A stretch of 64,000 nucleotides of DNA from Stieleria bergensis (GTDB taxonomy: Bacteria > Planctomycetota > Planctomycetia > Pirellulales > Pirellulaceae), in contig CP036272.1 of the NCBI GenBank assembly GCA_007745635.1, positions 2,845,124-2,909,123 of the forward strand. The letters are read 5' to 3'. Made by a program: the position numbers and the translations under genes. This document shows positions 28,853 to 36,995 of this stretch, piece by piece; position 1 is the first letter of the stretch, and each line of letters opens with the position of its first letter. Below the pieces are notes generated by a model. That model worked only from the letters and a program-made list of their open reading frames with translations. It ran no database searches and was not told the origin of the DNA.

Positions 28853-30886
28853 ATGCGATTCCCCAAACTGATTGGTTCCCTGACGCTGGCATTTCTGGCG
28901 TTCGTTGTCTCGCCGCACCGCTGTGCGGCTGAGAAGCGTCCCAATATCGTGATGATCATGGTCGATGATCTTGGGTTCAGCGATCTGGGCTGCTACGGCA
29001 GTCAGATCCAGACGCCCAATCTGGACGCTTTGGCGAATGGTGGTGTGCGATTTTCACAGTTTTACAATACCGCCAAGTGCCATTCCTCACGTGTCGCGCT
29101 GTTGACGGGGCAGTATTGCATTGCGGCTGGAGACACTTCGCTTTCGCACGCAGTGACCTCTGCTGAGGTTCTCAAGGACGCTGGCTACTTTACCGCAATG
29201 ACAGGCAAGTGGCACCTCAAGAAGCAACCGACGGACTTTGGTTTTCAACGCTTCTTTGGCCACCTGAGTGGTGCTTGTAATTACTTCAAAGGTGACGACA
29301 GCTTTCGACTCAATGGTCAGCCCTGGCAAGTGCCCGCAAATGACTTCTACACCACTGTGGCCAACGTCGACTTTGGGTTGCAGTTCTTGAACGAAGCAAG
29401 GCAGACGGACAAGCCGTGGTTCTTGTATGTCGCCTTCAACGCGCCTCACGCGCCGCTGCACGCGTTGCCCCAGGACTACGCCAAATATGAGGGCAAATTT
29501 GATTCTGGCTGGGATCTTGCTCGGGAACGTCGCATCGAGAAACAGCAGCGTCTGAAGCTGTTGCCCGACGGTGTCCGCCCCAGTCCTCGACCGGATCACA
29601 TTCCCGCCTGGGATTCGTTGTCCGAGCCAAGGCAGCGCTTCGAAGCGAAACGAATGGCGACTTTGGCGGCAATGATCGATCGCGTTGATCAAGAGGTCGG
29701 ACGGCTGGTTGACGACCTGAGACGCAACGACGAACTTGACAACACCTTGATCTGGTTTGTTTCTGATAACGGTGCCTGTCCCTATGACCGTAGCAGTCGC
29801 GGCGTTGAACATCAGCCAACTAACGGCGACGTTTCATTTGGCGATTCCACCGGTTGGGCTTGGGCTCGCAATACACCTTTTCGCTTTTACAAACAGAATC
29901 AGTTTGAAGGCGGAATCTGCACTTCGGCCATCGCGCATTGGCCGGCGGGGATTTCCCGGCCGTCGGGAGCGATCGTACGTGAACCTGTGCACTTGATCGA
30001 TCTGATGCCCACCTTTGCAGCGCTGGCGGAAGCCAAGATTCCTGGCACGTATCCCGGACGCCAACTGCGACCGGTCAGTGGGGTTCCGCTAGTGAGTTTG
30101 CTGCAGAATGAATCGCTGGAACGAGAGCAGCCCCTGCACTTTTTGTTTTCCGCCGACCGAGCGCTACGGGTTCAGAACTGGAAGGCCGTGAGTTTTCGCT
30201 CACAAGGCTGGGAATTGTACGACCTGAACGCGGATCGAACCGAATTAAATGACCTGTCCCAAAAGTACCCTGAGCGATTGAAGGACATGGTGGAAACCTG
30301 GACGGCGATGGCCAAAGATGTGGTGCACGTCAGCGACAAGCAAGCCGCTGCCGTCTCGCCAGCTGTCGAGCCTAAGCTGCACCCGGAGTGGACGAACTTT
30401 GACCGCGACCCAGCCGATGGTGTGCGTGGCAGTGGAGCCGCGAAACGCGGGAAACGAAACTCAACCAAGCAAGCCAAGTCGAACCGTCCGTCCAGTATTC
30501 GCGGTCGCAAGAATACCAAACTAACGGTTGCTGATGGAGTCATGGAACTGGTCTGTAGCGGTGATGACCCAGGGTTGGCGTGGGATCGTTTGCCTGCTGG
30601 TTTGGCGGCCGGACCCTATGTGCTGCGTTTTGAACTCAACAGCAAAGCGTCTGGCGCGGGTGACGTTTTCTTTACGACTGACATGGAGACCAGTTTGCCA
30701 CGCGGTGAACAGATTGGCTTTCAACCGAAGCACGATGGAAGCTGGGAGGAGCATCGCATCGAATTGACGACCAAGCTATCACTGCGAAAGTTGCGGTTGG
30801 ACGTTTGTGCCGGAGAGGGGGCGGCGCAGATCCGGGCGTTGCAACTCACCGATCGACAAGGCAACGTGCTGCTCGCGTGGCCGTAG
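28853..30886 (+). CDS. Secreted arylsulfatase-like protein 3 (CHSSR motif)
   Basis: 677 aa with signal peptide (LIGSLTLAFLAFVVSPHRCAAE). The fold signature is arylsulfatase: NIVMIMVDDLGFSDLGCYG, GKWHLKK, VSDNGACPYDR. The formylglycine site reads CHSSR at Cys76: the Pro normally at the third position is Ser. The C-terminal 150 residues add a basic linker (about 525-555) and a beta-rich domain. It starts 23 bp after sulfatase 2, so the two are co-transcribed. Activity depends on whether the Cys is still matured. Confidence 0.9.
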   Translation: MRFPKLIGSLTLAFLAFVVSPHRCAAEKRPNIVMIMVDDLGFSDLGCYGSQIQTPNLDALANGGVRFSQFYNTAKCHSSRVALLTGQYCIAAGDTSLSHAVTSAEVLKDAGYFTAMTGKWHLKKQPTDFGFQRFFGHLSGACNYFKGDDSFRLNGQPWQVPANDFYTTVANVDFGLQFLNEARQTDKPWFLYVAFNAPHAPLHALPQDYAKYEGKFDSGWDLARERRIEKQQRLKLLPDGVRPSPRPDHIPAWDSLSEPRQRFEAKRMATLAAMIDRVDQEVGRLVDDLRRNDELDNTLIWFVSDNGACPYDRSSRGVEHQPTNGDVSFGDSTGWAWARNTPFRFYKQNQFEGGICTSAIAHWPAGISRPSGAIVREPVHLIDLMPTFAALAEAKIPGTYPGRQLRPVSGVPLVSLLQNESLEREQPLHFLFSADRALRVQNWKAVSFRSQGWELYDLNADRTELNDLSQKYPERLKDMVETWTAMAKDVVHVSDKQAAAVSPAVEPKLHPEWTNFDRDPADGVRGSGAAKRGKRNSTKQAKSNRPSSIRGRKNTKLTVADGVMELVCSGDDPGLAWDRLPAGLAAGPYVLRFELNSKASGAGDVFFTTDMETSLPRGEQIGFQPKHDGSWEEHRIELTTKLSLRKLRLDVCAGEGAAQIRALQLTDRQGNVLLAWP

Positions 30887-31030
30887 TGTTTACTTTGACG
30901 CCCGGGTGACTTTGATGCTCGGGGTGATGGTTCATGGCCCGTAAGATTGACCATCGGCGTCGATCTTGTGAGTCGCTGGCAGTTGGAACCCCGTATCTTG
31001 GGATTGGAAGACTTGATGGAGTTACGTCTG

Positions 31031-32872
31031 ATGAGAATTGTTTTCTGCTGGTTGATTTGCCTGTCGTCTGTTGCTGTCGCTCAGCGGCCTCCGAACATCA
31101 TCGTCTTTTACAGTGATGATCATGGGCACGCCGATCTGTCTTGCCAACAGGTTGTCGATGACATTCGCACGCCCCATATTGATGCGATGGCGGCTCAGGG
31201 AGTCCTGGCCGCGCACGGATACAGCACCGCGCCACAGTGTGTTCCGTCGCGAGCAGGATTGCTGGTCGGCAAGTTTCAAAGCAAGTTTGGTTTGGAGTCC
31301 AACGGTGATGCGCTGGATGGTTTCAATCAAGAAACCACGATCGCAGAGCGCCTACAGCAGGCTGGGTATGTGACGGCGCAGTTTGGCAAATGGCATTTGG
31401 GCCCAACGCCCCAGATCACCGACCATGGCTTTCAATATGTATTTGCACAGAACGCCAATCGACCCTTTGCGGCCAACATTGACTTGGACGCCGAAGATCG
31501 GCCCATGGGGACGCTGAAGAACCAACGCTACCATATCGATGGTTGCAGCGAAGCGGCGGCAGCGCTGATTCGCCGATTCTCCGATCAGCCATTGTTTCTG
31601 TATGTTGCCTATCGGGCGCCGCACGTACCGCTGGATGCACCCCAGAAATACCTCGATCGCTTTCCCGGTGAAATGCCTGAGCGGCGTCGTCAAGCGCTGG
31701 CCATGCTCTCGGCGGTCGATGATGGTGTGGGGTTGGTCCGTAAAACGTTACAGGAGTGTGGACTGAGTGAGCAAACGTTGGTCTTTTTTATCGGGGACAA
31801 TGGTGCACCGCTGAAGATTCACAAGTTGGATGCGCCCGGCGGAGGGCCCGGCTGGGACGGATCATTGAACGATCCACTGAACGGCGAAAAAGGGATGCTT
31901 TCGGAGGGAGGAATGCACGTGCCGTTCGTCATTTCATGGCCGGGGAAGATTCAGAGCGGCCAAGTGTTGTCGCATCCCGTCTCGGCTTTGGATGTTGCTG
32001 CGACCGCTGCGGCTGTTGCCAAGCTGAACGTGAAGGGGAACGATCTGGACGGCGTGAATTTGCTGCCGCATTTGACCGGTGAAGCGAAGACGGCACCGCA
32101 TGACTACTTGATGTGGCGCTGGATTGCGCAATCAGCCGTGCGTGATGCTCGCTACAAGTACCTCCGTGGTGGGCAGCGAGAGTACTTGTTTGATCTTCAG
32201 GAGGACATTGAGGAAAAGCATAACCTGCTTGACCAGCATCCTGAAATTGCCACGCGACTGAGAACGCAACTCGAGAATTGGGCGGAGACGCTAAAGGTTC
32301 GCGGGTTAGCAACCAAACCGATGTCTGGAACATGGGAGCAGTACTATGATTATTACCTTGATGGCAAACCAGCGTCTCAGCCAGGGGTCGGGCCGCGATC
32401 AGCTGCTCGAAAGGATGCTGGCGGGGCGGGACGCGGCGGTATCGGAGTCAGTTCACCGAGCATCCAAGGCTGGTTTGCACGCTACGCCAAACTCAGTCAG
32501 CGGCAGCAGACACTGAATGTCACGCCGCTCGAAAAGGCTGGCAATGCCAATGTCGCGCTGATCAAGTCAGGGTTTGAAGTCGCACAGGCGCGTGCATTGA
32601 AGCTTCAGTGTTCGACAGACCAGCCCGGAAAAGTCACGGTTGCTTGGCGCTTGAAAGGACAGAAGGATTTTCAGGCGGAGTGTCGCAAGGTCTTCACTCT
32701 CACCGATTCAACGCCACAGACGTTGCAGGTTGACTTTGACGGCGATGAAACGCTGATCCACCTGCGGATAAATCTTCCCAAGACTGGCTTCACAATCACG
32801 AGCGCCGACGTGCTTCAGCAAAATCGTGAGCAATCGATCAGTCTGTGGCCGATGAAGCGGATCAAGGATTGA
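31031..32872 (+). CDS. Secreted sulfatase 4 (CVPSR type)
   Basis: 613 aa from the ATG at 31031 (signal peptide MRIVFCWLICLSSVAVA); ATG 31016 and the open frame to 30947 are less likely. NIIVFYSDDHGHADL gives the metal Asp pair, CVPSR with Cys70 the formylglycine site, FGKWHLG and FFIGDNGAPLK the other conserved blocks. A C-terminal beta-rich addition of about 120 residues follows the catalytic domain, after a Gly/Arg-rich linker. It is 144 bp after sulfatase 3 and ends 12 bp from the convergent epimerase gene. Confidence 0.93.
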   Translation: MRIVFCWLICLSSVAVAQRPPNIIVFYSDDHGHADLSCQQVVDDIRTPHIDAMAAQGVLAAHGYSTAPQCVPSRAGLLVGKFQSKFGLESNGDALDGFNQETTIAERLQQAGYVTAQFGKWHLGPTPQITDHGFQYVFAQNANRPFAANIDLDAEDRPMGTLKNQRYHIDGCSEAAAALIRRFSDQPLFLYVAYRAPHVPLDAPQKYLDRFPGEMPERRRQALAMLSAVDDGVGLVRKTLQECGLSEQTLVFFIGDNGAPLKIHKLDAPGGGPGWDGSLNDPLNGEKGMLSEGGMHVPFVISWPGKIQSGQVLSHPVSALDVAATAAAVAKLNVKGNDLDGVNLLPHLTGEAKTAPHDYLMWRWIAQSAVRDARYKYLRGGQREYLFDLQEDIEEKHNLLDQHPEIATRLRTQLENWAETLKVRGLATKPMSGTWEQYYDYYLDGKPASQPGVGPRSAARKDAGGAGRGGIGVSSPSIQGWFARYAKLSQRQQTLNVTPLEKAGNANVALIKSGFEVAQARALKLQCSTDQPGKVTVAWRLKGQKDFQAECRKVFTLTDSTPQTLQVDFDGDETLIHLRINLPKTGFTITSADVLQQNREQSISLWPMKRIKD

Positions 32873-32884
32873 TCAAGACCGTTG

Positions 32885-34054
32885 TTACATTGACCGAAGC
32901 ATGTCGTAGCAAACCCACATCATGCGTGGTAAATGGAACAGGCTCTTCCACATGTTGCCCTTCATGTGGCTGGTGGGGGAACCGTCGCGTCGAAGGTATC
33001 CGAACCACTCACCGTAATCCTGATCAGGGAAATGGTCCCAGGACCATTGGTGGATTTGGTCGAACCATGATTCATACTTTTTGTCTGAGGTCAACTGATA
33101 GGCCAGCAGAGTGGCAATCACGGTTTCGTTTTGTGGCCACCAAAATTTCATGTCATGCCAGTACTCTTGGACGGGCAGTCCCTTCACATCCACAAAGTAC
33201 AAAATGCCTCCGTGCGTGGTGTCCCAGCCACGCTGCCAGCTGTAGTCCAGCATTTGGCAACCAAGTTGAATCAGCTTGTCATCCTTGCGGTATTGGCCTT
33301 CCCGCATGATGAACCAAGCCCCTTCAATGGCGTGACCCGGGTTCAATGTTCGTCCGTCAAAGTGGTCAATGAGTTTGCCATCGGGAGTCACGGTCTCCAT
33401 CACGCATTGATACTCGTGATTCAGATGGCGACTTTCGATCACTTGAATGCTGCGATCGATCCAGGTGTCGGCCGACTCTAATCCGATCGATTGACGTAAC
33501 TCTTGGGCGGTCACAATCGTGATCATTGGGACACCCAAGCCAATGGACGGACGGACCTCGGTGAACTTTGCTGGCCCTAAGTCGGTGCGCTGATCATGAG
33601 TGACAAACGCGTTGAACGCCGCTTCCGCTTGATGGCGATACGATTCCTTTCCTGTTGCTTTGTAGAGTTCACCGAAGGCGATGGCGGCGAAGCTTTCCGA
33701 AAACGCATAGCGACGTTTGCGGATCGGTTGCCCGTCAGTCGTCAAGTGGAACCACATCCGACCGTCAGTTGGATCGCTCCCATGCTTGAGCAAAAAGTCG
33801 GCGATGTTTTCAGCTGCGGCAAGATAGTCGTCATTGCCCTCAGTCTGGTTGTACAAGAAAGCCAGCATCCACGCGCATCGGCCTTGTGCCCAGACGGATT
33901 TGTCACTGTCTAGCAGGCTCCCGTCGCGATCCAAGCTGCTCCAGAGACCGCCATGCTGCGGATCGATCCCGTGTTGTAACCAAAAGGGGACAACGTCGTT
34001 GAACAAGCCGTTGTGATAGGTTTCAGTGAGTGAACTGATCTTGTCTGGATTCAT
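32885..34054 (-). CDS. N-acylglucosamine 2-epimerase family protein
   Basis: 389 aa from the ATG at 34054 (MNPDKISSLTETYHNGLFND, the family N-terminus); the frame is open back to 34141. The (alpha/alpha)6-barrel pattern is seen in KSVWAQGRCAWMLAFLYN, RYAFSESFAAIAFGELYKAT, LNPGHAIEGAWFIMRE and KFWWPQNETVIATLLAY, with the conserved His of NPGHAIEG and Trp/Glu of WWPQNE. The family interconverts GlcNAc/ManNAc or cellobiose-type sugars in the cytoplasm. It is convergent with the sulfatases and 88 bp downstream of the acetyltransferase gene, so a role in using glycan breakdown products is plausible. Confidence 0.9.
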   Translation of the reverse strand: MNPDKISSLTETYHNGLFNDVVPFWLQHGIDPQHGGLWSSLDRDGSLLDSDKSVWAQGRCAWMLAFLYNQTEGNDDYLAAAENIADFLLKHGSDPTDGRMWFHLTTDGQPIRKRRYAFSESFAAIAFGELYKATGKESYRHQAEAAFNAFVTHDQRTDLGPAKFTEVRPSIGLGVPMITIVTAQELRQSIGLESADTWIDRSIQVIESRHLNHEYQCVMETVTPDGKLIDHFDGRTLNPGHAIEGAWFIMREGQYRKDDKLIQLGCQMLDYSWQRGWDTTHGGILYFVDVKGLPVQEYWHDMKFWWPQNETVIATLLAYQLTSDKKYESWFDQIHQWSWDHFPDQDYGEWFGYLRRDGSPTSHMKGNMWKSLFHLPRMMWVCYDMLRSM

Positions 34055-34141
34055 AAAACTTGCAGCGCGGCGGTAAGCTTGAATTGACGCCTGGCCGCAA
34101 CCCGACGCATCAAATCGCGACGGTCGGCCAAGCCTTAGCAA

Positions 34142-34660
34142 TCAATCTAAGGTCAACTGCAAATACGCCAAGTCCAACCAGCGATCGAACTTCCAACCGA
34201 CCTGATGCAGTCGGCCTGTTTCCGTGAATCCAAACCGCTGATGGAGTTTTAAACTGGCCGCCTGTTCGGTGCAAATCGCAGAAACTAACACGTGGTGGTT
34301 GGCTTGCCGTCCCAGTTCAATGATCCGGCTCAAGAGGCACTTGCCGAGCCCTCGGCCAAGCCATTGATCGTCCAGGTAAATTGCGACTTCCGCGGTGCGG
34401 GCAAACGCCTGCCTGGGACTGAAAACCGACAGTGCCGCCCAACCGACAATTTGATCGTGATGCTGGCAAACAATCACCGGGTGACTGTCGCCGCGCTGGG
34501 AAAGCCATTGCTGTCGATCCGCAAGGCTCTCCGTCATTGTTTGAAAGGTGCTACTGGTATGCACCACATAGTGGTTGTAGATCGACGACACCGCTGCCGC
34601 ATCATGGATCGTCGCAGGTCGAATCTCAAATTCAGCAGGCAGTTCTGCAACAGCGGGCAT
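34142..34660 (-). CDS. GNAT N-acetyltransferase (phosphinothricin acetyltransferase-like)
   Basis: 172 aa. EIRPATIHDAAAVSSIYNHYV at the start, VGWAALSVFSPRQAFARTAEVAIYLDDQW (shown in parts) and the acetyl-CoA loop GLGKCLLSRIIE followed by ICTEQAASLKLHQRFGFTETG are the hallmarks of the PAT-like GNAT branch, which acetylates small amines such as amino acids. Same strand as the epimerase gene downstream. Confidence 0.88.
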   Translation of the reverse strand: MPAVAELPAEFEIRPATIHDAAAVSSIYNHYVVHTSSTFQTMTESLADRQQWLSQRGDSHPVIVCQHHDQIVGWAALSVFSPRQAFARTAEVAIYLDDQWLGRGLGKCLLSRIIELGRQANHHVLVSAICTEQAASLKLHQRFGFTETGRLHQVGWKFDRWLDLAYLQLTLD

Positions 34661-35347
34661 GGATCATTTCAGCCGGTGGAGGGACTCGAAGTAGAAGGAA
34701 CCGATCTTACAGGATCAGCCGCCGGCTTTGGAGAGGCCGTTCAGGCGGGGCGGGCGGTATCGGGCCGGTGTGCCTCAACGCACAGCGTTTCATGCGGCGT
34801 TGGACGACTGTGTCACAGATTCGTAGGGAGCGTGCTTGCACCACTACTTTGAACCTGTTTTCATTCTGGTTGATGTTGCGTTTCCCCGGGTTTTCCCCGG
34901 GCAATCGCGATATCATCGAACCGGGGCTGGGTTCGTAGGGTGCCGTGCTTGCAGCGCACCAATGAAATCGCAGCGCACCAATGAAATCGCAGCGCACCAA
35001 TGAAATCGCAGCGCACCAATGAAATCGCAGCGCACTGTTGGGCCGCAAAGACGTGGATTTGCTGCATGCACCACCGGACTGGAAAATCTTCAAAGCAGTG
35101 GTGCTTGCATGGCACGCTATCGTCTCTTCAATCGTGCGTTTGAGGGTCATCACGTCACGGGTCCGGTGGCCTGTTTTTCTGAACGTCCGTTATGAAATCC
35201 GCGTGTTGAGCAACTGATTGGACAAAACGCTCTCGCAGGGTTTGCCTCGGCACAGCAATTGCATTGACGAATGCTATTGGACGTCGCCGAGCCAGCGGAG
35301 GCTCGCCGGCAGCCTGAATCACGCGTCCTATTACAGGAGTCACAACG
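34661..35347. other. Intergenic region with GTGCTTGCA elements and 19-bp repeats
   Basis: 687 bp between divergent genes. It contains three copies of the dispersed motif cgtgcttgca or gtgcttgca (about 34831, 34944, 35106) and a 19-bp tandem array (34951-35035). No open frame here has protein character. The promoter for the HPF-like gene should lie in the last 100 bp. Confidence 0.6.
34951..35035. repeat. Tandem repeat, 4.4 x 19 bp
   Basis: Four perfect copies of gcagcgcaccaatgaaatc (34951-35026) and a partial fifth copy (35027-35035) run head to tail right after a cgtgcttgc element. Confidence 0.95.
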
Positions 35348-36064
35348 ATGACGTTTTCAGACGAGTCTTACAATCTGCGAATCGAATTGGATTGCCAAGG
35401 CTGCGAGCTATCGCCACGCGAAGTTGCTGCGATGGAGATGGACGTGGACACGCTGGCAAGCTTGGTGGATGATTTTCCCGTTTCTGATTTGCACGTGACC
35501 GTCGTCTATCATCACAAACCCGATGACTATCATGTCAAAACCAATCTGGTGCTCTCGGGGACATCCTTGTTCACTGGCGAGCGAGACGGTCTGGTTCAGC
35601 CAGCGTTCGAAGCCTGCATGCGTAAGCTGGTTAAAAAGGTGCGCGCGTACAAGCGACAGATGCGCGTCGGTGAAGACGCTGAAAAGCAAAGTGCCGGCAC
35701 TCGGCATCAAGTCACTCCCAATGCCGAAGTTGACTTGGCTGGCTTGATCCAGTCGGTGAGCGACGATGACTATCCCACCTTTCGCAATTTGATCGATGTC
35801 TTTGCTCCCTCGCTGACGTCACGCATTGCCCACTGGTTGGATCGCTATCCAGACATGCTCGAAGGTGTGCAGCCAGCGATGACGGTGGAAGATCTTTTGG
35901 AAGAAGTCTTTCTGAATGCTTTCGACGACTTCGAAAAACGGCCGCATAATGTGCCTCCAGGAAATTGGCTGGAACACTTGATCGATCCGTCCGTGCAAGC
36001 GCTGTTGCAGTCTCCAGATGAAGAGTACCAGCGGGTGGAGTTTTCGAAGCTGTTGGTTTCGTAG
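35348..36064 (+). CDS. HPF-like ribosome-binding domain fused to a sigma-70 region 2-like domain
   Basis: 238 aa. Residues about 5-105 fit the HPF/RaiA (S30AE) pattern: strands LHVTVVYHHKPDDYHVKTNL, then DGLVQPAFEACMRKLVKKVR and a basic helix. Residues about 135-225 look like sigma-70 region 2: YPTFRNLIDVFAPSLTSRIA and TVEDLLEEVFLNAFDDFEKR, where the DLLEEVFLNAF core matches the DLvQEvFlraf pattern of ECF sigma factors. No region 4 is present. HPF proteins bind the 30S subunit in stationary phase. What the second domain does is unknown. It stands alone between repeat-rich intergenic stretches. Confidence 0.65.
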   Translation: MTFSDESYNLRIELDCQGCELSPREVAAMEMDVDTLASLVDDFPVSDLHVTVVYHHKPDDYHVKTNLVLSGTSLFTGERDGLVQPAFEACMRKLVKKVRAYKRQMRVGEDAEKQSAGTRHQVTPNAEVDLAGLIQSVSDDDYPTFRNLIDVFAPSLTSRIAHWLDRYPDMLEGVQPAMTVEDLLEEVFLNAFDDFEKRPHNVPPGNWLEHLIDPSVQALLQSPDEEYQRVEFSKLLVS

Positions 36065-36156
36065 GATCCCGTTTTTTCCGCCCCGACAAAACCGTGGCCA
36101 ACGCCAAATTGGTTCGTTCGTCGGGGCGCGGGCAATCGCATCGTTTCTGTGGTATT

Positions 36157-36177
36157 GGTGCGTGCAAGCACTGCACC
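36157..36177. repeat. GTGCGTGCAAGC hairpin element
   Basis: ggtgc (36157-36161) pairs with gcacc (36173-36177) around the core gtgcgtgcaagc, in the gap between the convergent HPF-like and phosphoesterase genes. Member of the dispersed family described in findings; it may also help end transcription. Confidence 0.65.
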
Positions 36178-36804
36178 CTAGTGCGCTTGGATGTTTGATT
36201 CGAAATCGATTTCCATGATCACGCCTTTGGGGCCGGCGTTGAGAATACGACTGGATTCTAAATCCATTTGTTTCTCCCAGTCGCTATGGATGTGTCCGCA
36301 GACGACAAGTTTGGGCTGCTTCGCGAGGACGCAGTCGCGAATCGCTTGGCTGCCACGAACGCGGTTGCTGGAATCTTTATCCACGGTATCCAGTGGCGGC
36401 GAATGGACGACCAGGACCCCGTTCGCCGGGCAATCGGCAAGCATCGATGTCGCCTCTTGATCGGTGAAGTCGTAAGACCATGCGCCAAACGGCGTCACTG
36501 GAATGCCTCCGCCCACTCCCCAGAAATCAATTCCATCGATCTGGCAACCGTCGCCATGTAGCACCGTTGCTGACTGCCAGTGCTTGGTTGCCGCGCGAAG
36601 CGCGTCCACGGTTTCTCCGTTACCAGGAACCAAAACCGTTGGCGTGGTGATCTCAGACAGAATGTCGAGCGTTAATTCGAGGCCTCGGTGTTGGTTGGCA
36701 AAGTCGCCGGCGCCGATCACGACGTCAACACCATCGGCCTGCTTGACCAGAGAACGCGCAGCGTCTTGGTTGCAGTGCAAGTCGCTAAAGCAAAGGAGTC
36801 GCAT
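36178..36804 (-). CDS. Calcineurin-like metallophosphoesterase
   Basis: 208 aa. All metal-binding blocks of the family are present in order: SDLHCN, GAGDFAN, PGNGE (the usual GNHD as GNGE), VVHSPP and CGHIHSDWE. This small cytoplasmic form resembles YfcE/Rv0805-type or related phosphodiesterases; the substrate cannot be inferred. It lies convergent to the HPF-like gene. Confidence 0.88.
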   Translation of the reverse strand: MRLLCFSDLHCNQDAARSLVKQADGVDVVIGAGDFANQHRGLELTLDILSEITTPTVLVPGNGETVDALRAATKHWQSATVLHGDGCQIDGIDFWGVGGGIPVTPFGAWSYDFTDQEATSMLADCPANGVLVVHSPPLDTVDKDSSNRVRGSQAIRDCVLAKQPKLVVCGHIHSDWEKQMDLESSRILNAGPKGVIMEIDFESNIQAH

Positions 36805-36995
36805 CGTGTGTGAGAACCTGAGAGAAAGTCCGCGAATGAGTAAGCAGGAAAAATGATACCCGAATTCCCTGCGGCTTTGGCGATCGGTGGCGTCTTGACA
36901 CCGTCGCTGGTCTGTCCCGGATGAGCCGCAGGCCGTTAGGCTCGGCTTATTCAGTGTTCACAAAACCGTGGCAAACGCGAAGACGGCAGGTGGGG

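Noticed and set aside
29087-29812. 241-aa minus-strand frame inside sulfatase 3
   Set aside because: Antisense of the sulfatase catalytic domain; no motifs of its own.
34951-35035. CRISPR-like array
   Set aside because: The 19-bp units are contiguous without unique spacers; the same holds for the arrays at 19774 and 56191. No cas gene in the window.
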